A stretch of 53,504 bases of DNA from Chloroflexota bacterium (GTDB lineage Bacteria > Chloroflexota > UBA6077 > CF-72): contig JAFAOS010000158.1 of the NCBI GenBank assembly GCA_019247515.1, forward strand, positions 1 to 53,504. The letters run 5' to 3'. The notes below the pieces were generated by a model. It worked only from the letters and a program-made list of their open reading frames with translations. It made no database searches and was not told the DNA's origin. The translations under genes and the position numbers were made by a program. Shown here one piece after another: positions 8,119-16,147 of this stretch; within the stretch, counting starts at the first letter, position 1; the number at the start of each line of letters is the position of its first letter.

Positions 8119-9447
8119 TTAGAGAAAGTCCTCGAGGCGGACGGTGGCAGCGCCGGGGGCGACCTTGCGTTCGAATTCACTCCATTCGCCGAGGGGAATC
8201 GTCGCATCGATGAGTGCTTTGGAGTTGTGGACGCCGAACGGGTCGCGCGGGAAGCCACCACTGCGATCGACGACCGTGATCGCATCCGACGGATTGCTGC
8301 GCGTGCTGACCGCCCACCACACGTCGTCCAGCTCGTCGACGTTCACGTCGTGGTCCACCACGATGCAGTACTTGAGCCAGCGATAGGCGCCCAGCGCGGC
8401 CATGCCAGCATTTTTTGCTTCGCCCTGGTATTTCTGCTCGATGGAAATGGCGCAACCGAGGATGGTCGGCAGCAGCCGGACACCGCACACGTGCGCGCCC
8501 GTCGCCACGGCGGCGGCCATCACCTGCGCCTCGCGACTGATGCCCAGCAGGTTGACGTCCTCTTTGCTGCCCGCATGGATAGCCTGCAGGATCGGCGCCT
8601 GGCGGTGGGTGACCGCCGTGAGACGGAACACGTGGTTGTCCATCACCGGAACGTAGAACTGGAGGAAGTCGCCAAATGGTCCTTCGGCCTCGCGCACGTT
8701 CGGCTCGACATAGCCCTCGAGGACCAGCTCCGCGCGGGCGGGTACGTCGAGGTCCACCGAGACACCCCGCGTCATCGGCACCGGCTCGCCGCGCAGCGCG
8801 CCCGCCAGGCCCAGCTCATCGTCGCCGAACGGCAGCGTGGTGGCCGCGGCCACCAGATCGAGCGGGAAATTGCCAATCGCGACGGCGATCGGCAGGGGCC
8901 GCGAGTCCGCCTCGGCGTGGGACTGGATGACGCCGAGCTGTTGCGGAGGCATCATGCGGATGCCCATCTTGCGGGGACCCTTCAGCTGCATGCGGTTGAT
9001 CGATACGTTCCGCCGGCCGGTGCGCGGATCGTGGGCGATGACGATGCCGGCGGTGATATAGGCGGCCGCATCGCGCGTGGCGTGGACGATCAGCGGCAGG
9101 CGCGTGAGGTCGGCGGTGTCGCCCTGGAGCACGACTTCCTGGACTGGCGCGGGCCCTTGAATTGGCCGCGGTGGGATGCGCCGCTGGAGCCGGTCCGCAA
9201 ACGTCGCCGCGAACTCCGCGGGGTGAACGCCCATCGCCAGCGCGAGCAGGTCGCGGCGGCCGACGAGGTTACCCACCAGGCGGCCGCTCTTGCCGGCGAT
9301 GTGCTCGAACAGGCCGACCTTGTCGTGGCGCTCCAACTCGTACAGGAGCGCGGCTGCTTGCGTGTCCGGGTCGACGGGGCGGCTCAGGCGCACGAGGTGG
9401 CCCTGCGCGGCGGCGAGGTCGAGAAACGAACGCAGATCCTGGCTCAC
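8119..9447 (-). CDS. UbiD family prenylated-FMN decarboxylase (variant catalytic acid)
   Basis: 442 aa from the GTG at 9447, which overlaps the stop of the 2Fe-2S subunit gene by 4 bp (GTGA). UbiD enzymes reversibly decarboxylate aromatic or unsaturated acids with prFMN. The conserved region NVSINRMQ supplies the catalytic Arg (R152), and EGPFGD (255-260) the acid pair. The usual motif is EGPFGE, so the second catalytic Glu is Asp here. The C-terminal DDVWWAVSTRSNP metal/oligomer region is present. Positioned between Mo-hydroxylase and cyclic amidohydrolase genes. No UbiX-type prenyltransferase is in the window. Confidence 0.9.
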   Translation of the reverse strand: MSQDLRSFLDLAAAQGHLVRLSRPVDPDTQAAALLYELERHDKVGLFEHIAGKSGRLVGNLVGRRDLLALAMGVHPAEFAATFADRLQRRIPPRPIQGPAPVQEVVLQGDTADLTRLPLIVHATRDAAAYITAGIVIAHDPRTGRRNVSINRMQLKGPRKMGIRMMPPQQLGVIQSHAEADSRPLPIAVAIGNFPLDLVAAATTLPFGDDELGLAGALRGEPVPMTRGVSVDLDVPARAELVLEGYVEPNVREAEGPFGDFLQFYVPVMDNHVFRLTAVTHRQAPILQAIHAGSKEDVNLLGISREAQVMAAAVATGAHVCGVRLLPTILGCAISIEQKYQGEAKNAGMAALGAYRWLKYCIVVDHDVNVDELDDVWWAVSTRSNPSDAITVVDRSGGFPRDPFGVHNSKALIDATIPLGEWSEFERKVAPGAATVRLEDFL

Positions 9448-9950
9448 CGGTGGCTCAGACGTTGGGCGGCGTCCAGCACGGCGGCTTCGATCTTGACGTA
9501 GCTGCCGCAGCGGCACAGGTTGCCGGCCAGGTAGTCGCGGACCTCCTCGGAAGTGGGATGCGGGTTTTCGGCGAGCAGCGCGTGGGTCATCAGCACGAAG
9601 CCGGGCGTGCAGTACGAACACTGGAACGCGGTGTGATCGACGTAGGCATTCTGAATCAGTTTCAGGTTCGCGTCTTCGGATTCGATCGTGACGATGTGCT
9701 TGCCCGTCGCGAGCGGGGCGAGGAGGAGACAGGAGCTCACCGGGCGCCCGTCGATCAGGACCGTACACGCGCCGCACATGCCGACACCGCAGGCTTCGCG
9801 GACGCCGGCCAGGTGGAGGTCGTCACGCAGGACCTGGAGCAAAGTATGTTGCGATTTGACGAGCACTCGCCGCTGCCGACCGTTGACCTGGAGGTTCAGA
9901 CGAACCGTGCCGTCGTCATCGGGGTCGAACGTCATCATCATCATCATCAT
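9444..9950 (-). CDS. Molybdenum hydroxylase small subunit, two [2Fe-2S] clusters
   Basis: 168 aa. The plant-type ferredoxin cluster ligands C54, C59, C62, C74 and the C-terminal cluster ligands C111, C114, C146, C148 (CSYCTPG and LCRCGSY) are all present. It passes electrons from the Mo site to the FAD subunit. Six ATG codons in a row (9950 back to 9933) precede TFDPDDDG, so the true initiator is ambiguous within five residues. A REP-like element fills the 68-bp gap to the Mo subunit upstream. Its 3' end overlaps the UbiD start (GTGA). Confidence 0.93.
   Translation of the reverse strand: MMMMMMTFDPDDDGTVRLNLQVNGRQRRVLVKSQHTLLQVLRDDLHLAGVREACGVGMCGACTVLIDGRPVSSCLLLAPLATGKHIVTIESEDANLKLIQNAYVDHTAFQCSYCTPGFVLMTHALLAENPHPTSEEVRDYLAGNLCRCGSYVKIEAAVLDAAQRLSHR
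9933..9950. repeat. (CAT)6 trinucleotide repeat at a start codon
   Basis: Six CAT triplets on the plus strand read as six consecutive ATG codons on the minus strand, at the start of the 2Fe-2S subunit gene. Slippage would change the number of start codons but not the reading frame. Confidence 0.95.
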
Positions 9951-9951
9951 T

Positions 9952-10084
9952 CCTCACCTCTCCCTCTGGGAGAGGTCGCGCAGCAGCGCGGGTGAGGGCT
10001 ACGTACGAGCACAGATGGCTATCCCTCACCCAACCCTCTCCCAGAGGGAGAGGGAACCCCCAACCCTCTCCCAGAGGGAGAGGG
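9952..10084. repeat. REP-like palindromic element cluster (one inverted unit plus two direct cores)
   Basis: 9952-9997 is a unit with inner stem CTCTCCC/GGGAGAG and outer arms CCTCACC/GGTGAGG. 10034-10054 and 10064-10084 are two direct cores, each a perfect 9-bp stem CCCTCTCCC/GGGAGAGGG around AGA. The cluster lies between the Mo and 2Fe-2S subunit genes and runs into the former, encoding its last residues. The same core recurs at 16951, 36234 and 38978. Confidence 0.92.
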
Positions 10085-12415
10085 AGGTTGGTCGCGCAGG
10101 CCGCGCAGGACTTTCTCGGGCGTGATCGGCAGGTCGCGGATGCGTACGCCCGTCGCCCGGTAGACGGCGTTGCCAATCGCGGGCGCCACTGGCGGGAGCG
10201 ACGTCTCGCCGAGACCGTGCACGTCGGCCATCTCGTCGGCGCGGCTGGGATCGTGCTCGACCAGCATGACGCCGATGGCGGGCAGATCCTTGATGCTCGG
10301 CAGCATGTATTCGCCCAGGTTGCCATTTTGCAGCTGGCCAGCGTCGTAGACCATTTCCTCGAACAGCGCCTGGCCCACCCCGAAGGTGATGCTGCCCTCC
10401 GTCTGGAGCTCGGCCTGGACTGGATTGATGACCTGGCCGGCGTAGACCGCGCCCTCGTAGCGCACGACGCGCACCTGGCCCGTCTCGAGGTCCACCTCGA
10501 CCTCCGCGGCGCCGGCGGCCTGGTGCCAGTGGACCGTGGCGATGCCCTGGCCGGTGTCCGGATCGAGTCCACCTTCGACCTGAAACGTGCCGGAGCCGAG
10601 CAGGTTGCCGCGCCGGGCGGTACGCACGACTTCAGACAGACCGAGGGCCCGGTCGATGGCGCCCTTGACGCGGACCTGGCCGTCGGCCACCTCGAGGTCC
10701 GCTCGATCGACCTCGAGCTGATTCGCCCCGAGGTCCAGCAGCTGGTCGCGGATGTCGTCGAGGGCCAGCGCCACCGCGGAGCCCATGGCGTGGGTCGATC
10801 GACTGGAGCTGGTCTGCTGGTCGTATGGGGTCACCTGGGTGTCGACTTCCGAGACGTGGATGCGTTCAAGCGGAACGCCCATTCGCCGCGCGGCGATGAT
10901 GGCCATGGCCGTTTGCAGGCCCTGGCCCATCTCAACGGAAGAGGTCAGGATGTCCAGCGAGCCATCGTCGTTGAGCTTGGCAGTCGCGGTGGAGGTCGAC
11001 GGTGTGACTGCGCCTTTCAGCGCGCAGGCGGCGCCGAACGCGCGCACCTTCGTCCCCTCACGAACCGGCGCGGCCATGGGGTCCCAGCCGACGGCGTGCA
11101 CCGCGCGCGTGAGAAGGTCCGCGAAGTGGACGTCGTGGACCGTCTCGCCGGTAGCGAACTGCTGACCGTCGCGCAGCAGGTTGCGGCAGCGCAGCTCGAC
11201 GGGGTCCAGGTCCAGGCGCTCGGCGATCAGGTCCATCTGCGATTCGTATGCCCAAGCGCCCTGCGGGGCGCCATAGCCGCGGAACGCGCCGGCTGGCGGC
11301 AGATTCGTGTAGACCGCGAACGAGTCCACCCACACGTGCGGGATGTGGTAGGGACCGGCCGTGCCGTAGCCGCCGTTCTTGATCAGTCGGGGACCGATGT
11401 CGGCGTACGCGCCGGTGTTGAAGTGGCAGGTGGACTGACGCGCAACCAGCGTGCCATCGCGGCGGACACCGGTCTTCATGTGGATCGTGACCGCGTGTTT
11501 GGTCAGCGTGACGGCCTGTTCTTCGCGCGTCAGCACCAGACGCACGGGTCGGCGGGTCACCAGCGCCAGGAAGGCCGTCAGTGGTTCGATCTTGGTGTAA
11601 CACTTGGCGCCGAACGCGCCGCCCAGACGCGGCACGACCACGCGCACGCGGGACAGCGGCAGTCCAAACACTTCGGCAAGCTGAGCGCGCAGGTTGTGCG
11701 GGGTCTGGGTGGTCGCCCACACCGTCAGCGAATCACCATCCAGCGTGGCGACGCACGCGTGCGTTTCGAGCGGCACGTGCTCGATGGCCGGACTGGTGAA
11801 CTGATCTTCGAAGACGTGATCGGCGGCTCGAAATCCAGCCTCGACATCGCCATGGCGGAGCCTGAAATAGTTGCACACATTCGAGTGGTGGGATGCGTCG
11901 CGGTGGAGGATGACGTCGCCAGGGGTTGGACCGCTCCGAGGTTTTTCGTCGTGCAGGACGGGGGCGCCCTCGGCCAGTGCCGTGTCGGTATCGAAGACGG
12001 CCGGCAGCTCCGCGTACTCCACGTCCACCAGGTCCAGCGCCTCCTGGGCGGTGTCCAGGTCTTCCGCGGCGACCGCCACCAGCGGATCGCCGACGAAGCG
12101 GACCTTGTCAAAGGCCAGCAACGGTTGATCGCGCAGGATCGGACCAAATGTTGCCTGGACGCCGGGCCGCGCCAGGACGTCCTGTCCGGTGACGACCGCC
12201 GCCACGCCGGGCAAGTCTCGGGCGCGCGAGACGTCGATGTGGGTGATGCGCGCGTGCGGCCACACGCTGCGGAGGAGCCGCGCGTGCAGCATGCCCGGCG
12301 GCTGGAGCTCGGCGGTGAAGTGGAGCTGGGCGGAGACGCGTTCGCGCGCGTCGAGCATGCCGCCCCAGCCGATGAGGCCCTGGCCCGGCGTGGGCAAGTG
12401 GTCGGTGGCGCTCAT
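10019..12415 (-). CDS. Molybdenum hydroxylase large (Mo-cofactor) subunit, xanthine dehydrogenase family
   Basis: 798 aa. Catalytic subunit that hydroxylates a carbon next to a ring nitrogen or an aldehyde using Mo-pterin. Seen: GGAFGAK (265-271), AFRGYGAPQ (377-385), MGQGLQTAMA, and the C-terminal GLGE catalytic glutamate (E737). The active-site loop is not the AYRCSFR of true CO dehydrogenase, so CO oxidation is unlikely. Residues from about 777 on (PSPSGRGLG repeated) are encoded by REP-like DNA, so the natural C-terminus has been extended. Starts by ATGA overlap with the FAD subunit gene. Confidence 0.93.
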   Translation of the reverse strand: MSATDHLPTPGQGLIGWGGMLDARERVSAQLHFTAELQPPGMLHARLLRSVWPHARITHIDVSRARDLPGVAAVVTGQDVLARPGVQATFGPILRDQPLLAFDKVRFVGDPLVAVAAEDLDTAQEALDLVDVEYAELPAVFDTDTALAEGAPVLHDEKPRSGPTPGDVILHRDASHHSNVCNYFRLRHGDVEAGFRAADHVFEDQFTSPAIEHVPLETHACVATLDGDSLTVWATTQTPHNLRAQLAEVFGLPLSRVRVVVPRLGGAFGAKCYTKIEPLTAFLALVTRRPVRLVLTREEQAVTLTKHAVTIHMKTGVRRDGTLVARQSTCHFNTGAYADIGPRLIKNGGYGTAGPYHIPHVWVDSFAVYTNLPPAGAFRGYGAPQGAWAYESQMDLIAERLDLDPVELRCRNLLRDGQQFATGETVHDVHFADLLTRAVHAVGWDPMAAPVREGTKVRAFGAACALKGAVTPSTSTATAKLNDDGSLDILTSSVEMGQGLQTAMAIIAARRMGVPLERIHVSEVDTQVTPYDQQTSSSRSTHAMGSAVALALDDIRDQLLDLGANQLEVDRADLEVADGQVRVKGAIDRALGLSEVVRTARRGNLLGSGTFQVEGGLDPDTGQGIATVHWHQAAGAAEVEVDLETGQVRVVRYEGAVYAGQVINPVQAELQTEGSITFGVGQALFEEMVYDAGQLQNGNLGEYMLPSIKDLPAIGVMLVEHDPSRADEMADVHGLGETSLPPVAPAIGNAVYRATGVRIRDLPITPEKVLRGLRDQPPSPSGRGLGVPSPSGRGLGEG

Positions 12416-13281
12416 TCCGCTCGCGCTCGCTGGACCGCGTGCAGGATCCCGCGGCGGACCCAGACACGGATCATCTCGGTGCGGTACCAGCTGGATCCGC
12501 GCAGGTCCGAGAGGGTATCGACGTGCGCCGCGTAGGCGTCGGCAATCGCCGCGGCGACCTCTTCTGTCAGAAATTGGCCGCGCCCGAGCGACTCGGCGGC
12601 GGACACGCGCTCGGGTTTATCAGAGGCCGCACCCACGACCACCCGCAGGTCATGGCACGTGGACCGATCCTGCGCGAGCTGCGCCACCGCGGCCACTCCG
12701 ACGCACGGTCGGTCTTCGGAGGAGCGGCTTCTGTACTTCTCGTACACCGCGCCGGCTGGCGCCGGCGGAACGCGGACTGCAGTGACGATTTCATCCGCCG
12801 CGAGCGCCGTCGCGTAAAAACCCTGAAAAAAGTCATGCGCGGTTACCGTGCGTGTGCCGGCGGGACCGGCTAGATGCACTTCGGCGTCGAGGGCGACGAA
12901 GACCGCCGGTGGATCGGAGGCGTAATCCGCTTCGGCGAGCACGCCACCGACGGTCGCCGCGTTGCGGATGCGCACGTTGGCCACGCTGCCGAATGCCTCG
13001 GCCAGCACGCGCCACCCGGTGCGGACCACCGGGCTCAGCTCCACGTCGCGGTGACGCACCAGGGCGCCAATGCGGAGCCAGCCGTCCTCAATTGAGATGG
13101 AATCCAGCCCCGCGATGGCGCCCAGGCTGACGAGCCAGCGCGGCGCAATCAGTCGCTGGCGCAATAGCAGCGTGATCGCGGTGCTGCCCGCGACCACGCG
13201 CGCATCGTCATCCAGGTCCGCCAGAAGTCGTGTGGCTTCGGCAATCGAACCTGGCTGCAGGACGCTGAGCTGATTCGCCAC
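12412..13281 (-). CDS. Molybdenum hydroxylase medium (FAD-binding) subunit
   Basis: 289 aa, CoxM/XdhB-like. N-terminal FAD domain with VVAGSTAITLLL (AGGTD-like first FAD loop, with Ser for the second Gly) and IRNAATVGGVLAEADYASDPP (second FAD loop). The C-terminal CO_deh_flav_C region follows. It starts with GTG directly after the TGA of the upstream UbiD gene (no gap), and its stop overlaps the Mo subunit start by 4 bp. Order FAD-Mo-2Fe2S is complete, so a working heterotrimer is expected. Confidence 0.92.
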   Translation of the reverse strand: MANQLSVLQPGSIAEATRLLADLDDDARVVAGSTAITLLLRQRLIAPRWLVSLGAIAGLDSISIEDGWLRIGALVRHRDVELSPVVRTGWRVLAEAFGSVANVRIRNAATVGGVLAEADYASDPPAVFVALDAEVHLAGPAGTRTVTAHDFFQGFYATALAADEIVTAVRVPPAPAGAVYEKYRSRSSEDRPCVGVAAVAQLAQDRSTCHDLRVVVGAASDKPERVSAAESLGRGQFLTEEVAAAIADAYAAHVDTLSDLRGSSWYRTEMIRVWVRRGILHAVQRARAE

Positions 13282-14793
13282 TCAGTGCCGGACGGGGGTG
13301 GGCTCGGTCACCAGGCCATCCGCGCGCAGCCTGACCTGGAGTCCATCGCGGCGTACTTTGCCGTCGGCGCCGAACAACTCACTCCAGCGCGAGCGCAACC
13401 CGGCGGCTTCCTGTGCGTCGGCACGCGCCAGCGACGGGAATGTCTTCAGGCGCTCGAAGGGACGGCAGGCGTCGATGATCATCCGATTGTTGTAGTACAG
13501 CCCGGATTGTCCGCCATAGGCCATCGGGTCCAGGCCGGTGCTCCAGCAGCGCTTGAGCACGTCGACGTCGTCGATCACGTCGGTCCGCGTGCACAGTGCC
13601 CAGAGCACCTCGTTGGTGTCGGTGGGGTCGATGTCGTCGTCGACCACGATCACCCAGCGATTGGCATACGCCCCAGCGTGGCAGCTCGCGGTGGCCGCGC
13701 CGACCTGCTTCGCGTGGCCGGGGTACATCTGGTGGATGGAGACGATGTTCATCAGTCGGCCACCGCCTGCCTCGTGTGACCACACGCCCACGATGCCCGG
13801 CACGCCCGCTCGCTCCAGCTCGTTCCAGATCAGCGCCGAGCGGAGCGGACTCCGAAAGAACGTGTTGTCATTCGGGGGCTTGCCGGGAATACAGCCCAGC
13901 ACGATGGGATCGTCGCGGTACAGGACCGACTGCACGTTGATAATTGGCTCCGGCTTGCGTCCACTGGCGTAATAGCCCGCCCACTCGCCGAAAGGCCCCT
14001 CTTCGTGCAGTTCATTGGGCGGGATTTCGCCTTCGAACGCGATCTCCGCGCTGGCGGGGATGGGCAGACCGGTGCGCGGTCCACTGACGACCTCCAGCGG
14101 CCCATTGCGGACTCCGCCGGCGACGTCGTACTCGTTGGTGCCATAGTCCACTTCGAGGCCGCCGAGCAGCAGGAGCAATGGGTCGTGGCCCACGGACACG
14201 GCGACCGGGCACGCCCGGCCGCGCTGCCAGTACTTGTCGCGGATCAGTCGACCGTGCTTGCCGGACGAGATGTACAGACCGAGGGTGCGCTCGTCGTGGA
14301 CCTGGACGCGGTACGTGCCGGCGTTCACCCAGCCGGAGTCGGGATCGCGCATGATGACGATGTCGCCAGTGCCGATGTATGCGCCTCCGTCGCCGGAGTG
14401 CCAGACAGGCGCCGGGAACTTCGTGACGTCGACGTCCGTATCGTGGAGCTGGTTGGCGAGCACCGGACCGCTTTCGACAGGTTCGACCGGGCGCGGCCGC
14501 ATGTGCTCCAGCTTGTCGCGCCAGGCGGTCACCAGCTGAGTTGGCGTGCTGTCGACGGGCAGGTCCAGGCTGAGAGCGACGCGCTTGAGGGACGTCAGCA
14601 CGTTCGAGAGGACGCGGTAGCCAGCGGGAAAACCGGCGATGCGATCGAACAACAGTGCGGGATTGCCCATGTCCCACTGGAACAGGTCGGTGAGCCCGCC
14701 GATGTCGGTGCGCGGGTCCGCGCCGTCGACGCGCGTGAGCTCGCCGATGGCGTCAATGCGCTCGATCCACTCGCGGAGGTCCTTGACGGGCAT
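13282..14793 (-). CDS. UbiD family prenylated-FMN decarboxylase (canonical)
   Basis: 503 aa. Full-length UbiD fold with R162 in AGTYRVQV and the canonical EGPFGE catalytic acid pair (E265, E270). Other family marks are GTGDIVIMRDPDSGW, GGLEVDYGTNEYDVAGG and the C-terminal DDDIDPTDTNEVLWAL metal/oligomer region. First enzyme gene of the operon, read straight into the FAD subunit gene. Likely substrates are aromatic or heteroaromatic carboxylates, by family knowledge. It diverges widely from the second UbiD gene (8119-9447), so the two probably act on different acids. Confidence 0.93.
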   Translation of the reverse strand: MPVKDLREWIERIDAIGELTRVDGADPRTDIGGLTDLFQWDMGNPALLFDRIAGFPAGYRVLSNVLTSLKRVALSLDLPVDSTPTQLVTAWRDKLEHMRPRPVEPVESGPVLANQLHDTDVDVTKFPAPVWHSGDGGAYIGTGDIVIMRDPDSGWVNAGTYRVQVHDERTLGLYISSGKHGRLIRDKYWQRGRACPVAVSVGHDPLLLLLGGLEVDYGTNEYDVAGGVRNGPLEVVSGPRTGLPIPASAEIAFEGEIPPNELHEEGPFGEWAGYYASGRKPEPIINVQSVLYRDDPIVLGCIPGKPPNDNTFFRSPLRSALIWNELERAGVPGIVGVWSHEAGGGRLMNIVSIHQMYPGHAKQVGAATASCHAGAYANRWVIVVDDDIDPTDTNEVLWALCTRTDVIDDVDVLKRCWSTGLDPMAYGGQSGLYYNNRMIIDACRPFERLKTFPSLARADAQEAAGLRSRWSELFGADGKVRRDGLQVRLRADGLVTEPTPVRH

Positions 14794-14813
14794 CGAAGCC
14801 CCATTATGCCAGG

Positions 14814-16088
14814 CTAGTTGGCGCCCGGGCCGAGGATGGTCACCTGGCGGGTGCCGGGTCCGCTGCTCCTGGCGCTGGCCACGTCCGGGTACCAGACATC
14901 GAACACGTTGCCGCGCACGGCGCTGCCGGTGTCTTCGACCACGAAGACGGTGTCACCCAGGCCCTGGATGCGCAGTCGGGTGCCGAACGGGTACAGCCGC
15001 GTGTCGGCGGCCACCGTGCCCCAGTGCGTGGTGGTGCCCGAGGCGGTGCGCGAGCTGCTCGCGCCCGCGCCGGGCGCGTAGCCCGTGACCAGCGCGGTGA
15101 TGACTCGGCTGCCGCTGACTGGCGCAGGCGCCGGCGCTGGTGCCGCGGCGGCCGCGGGTCGGCTTTGTGGCGCGGCAGCGGCGGCAGGCGCCGTGGTGCG
15201 CGGCGCGGTGCTCTGCGCGGGGGCTGGTGCGCTCGACCTCGCCACCGGGGCGGACACCGGCGCGGCGGTTGGCGTCGGCGCCAGCGCCGTGCCGGTCGGC
15301 ATGACCAGGGTCATGCCCGCGACGATGAGGTCGGGGTCGGCCAGTGCATTGGCTTTCAGCAGGGCACTCGACGGCACCGAGTAGCGCGATGCGATGTCGC
15401 CCAGCGTGTCGCCCGCCTGGACGACGTATTCCCTGGGTGGGGCGGAGACACGCAGCGTGCTGCCGGGGCGGATCAGGTCGGGATCATCGATGCCGTTCAT
15501 CGCGACCAGAGACAGGATGTCCAGATTGAATTGATCGGCGATGCTGCGCAGCGTGTCGCCGTCCTGCACGGTGTATGTCGCAGGCGTGGCGCCGCTGCTT
15601 GCCGTTGCCGGTGCTGATTCCGCGGCTGGGGCGGGTGTTGCCGTCGGCGTGGCGGCCGCGTCCTGGGCAGGCGCGGCGGCTGCCACTGCCTTGCTGGCGA
15701 GCTTCGCGCCGGGGACGACCAGCACCATGCCGACGGTGATCTGGTCGGCCGAGCCAGCGAGGCCGTTGGCGGAGGCCAGGTCGGACGTCGCGACGTCGTA
15801 CGTGTCGGCGATGTCGCTCAGCGTTTCGCCGGCGGCTACCGTGTGCAGCACGCCGTCGACCGAGGGGATCAACAATTGTTGGCCCACCTGCAGCAGGTCG
15901 GGATCGGTCATGGTATTGGCGGCCAGGATCGTGTCCGAGCTGATCCCGTTGGCTGCAGCGATGCTCCGTACCGACTCGCCGGGCTGCACGGTGTGGACGT
16001 TCACCACGCCGTCGGCCAGGCTGACTCCAGGCTGGAGGGCCACTACGAGCATCGACGTGGCAGTCAGCCACGTGAGCAGGCGCATCAA
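14814..16088 (-). CDS. Secreted LysM-repeat protein with C-terminal 3D domain
   Basis: 424 aa. Signal peptide (about 1-26, cleaved after SLADG or nearby), then four LysM modules of the form VQPGESVRSIAAANG, VAAGETLSDIADTYD, VQDGDTLRSIADQFN and VQAGDTLGDIASRYS, separated by Ala/Pro/Thr linkers. The C-terminal domain has AADTRLYPFGTRLRI, VVEDTGSAVRG and FDVWYPD, the three-Asp pattern of 3D/double-psi barrel proteins (murein-lytic or cell-wall remodelling). It lies 20 bp upstream of the UbiD gene on the same strand but is functionally unrelated. It is divergent from the hydratase at 16148. Confidence 0.9.
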   Translation of the reverse strand: MMRLLTWLTATSMLVVALQPGVSLADGVVNVHTVQPGESVRSIAAANGISSDTILAANTMTDPDLLQVGQQLLIPSVDGVLHTVAAGETLSDIADTYDVATSDLASANGLAGSADQITVGMVLVVPGAKLASKAVAAAAPAQDAAATPTATPAPAAESAPATASSGATPATYTVQDGDTLRSIADQFNLDILSLVAMNGIDDPDLIRPGSTLRVSAPPREYVVQAGDTLGDIASRYSVPSSALLKANALADPDLIVAGMTLVMPTGTALAPTPTAAPVSAPVARSSAPAPAQSTAPRTTAPAAAAAPQSRPAAAAAPAPAPAPVSGSRVITALVTGYAPGAGASSSRTASGTTTHWGTVAADTRLYPFGTRLRIQGLGDTVFVVEDTGSAVRGNVFDVWYPDVASARSSGPGTRQVTILGPGAN

Positions 16089-16110
16089 AACAGCCTACCG
16101 GTCTTTTTGG

Positions 16111-16118
16111 TTGTATGC
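16111..16118. promoter_or_regulatory. TTGTATGC motif in a divergent promoter region
   Basis: In the 59-bp gap between the LysM gene (start 16088) and the hydratase (GTG 16148). Shares TTGTATGC with the motif upstream of gntR (6753-6760) but its second half (GC instead of AA) does not match, so it is a half-site at best. Confidence 0.2.
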
Positions 16119-16147
16119 GCCGGCAGCGACCGCGTAGGCTGCTCCCG

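Noticed and set aside
6757..9501. A 914-codon plus-strand open frame (and an 847-codon one at 9992-12535)
   Set aside because: Antisense to the UbiD, amidohydrolase and Mo-hydroxylase genes, whose family motifs are clear. GC-rich DNA gives long stop-free antisense frames; the translations are Arg/Gly/Ala/His-rich with no family motif.
9933..9950. Six His codons on the plus strand resembling a His-tag
   Set aside because: It is the reverse of the ATG repeat at a natural start; no vector sequence surrounds it and the plus-strand frame is an antisense shadow.
10019..13281. Aerobic CO dehydrogenase (CoxMSL)
   Set aside because: The active-site loop is AFRGYGAPQ, not the AYRCSFR of form I CO dehydrogenase, and the neighbours are UbiD and amidohydrolase genes.
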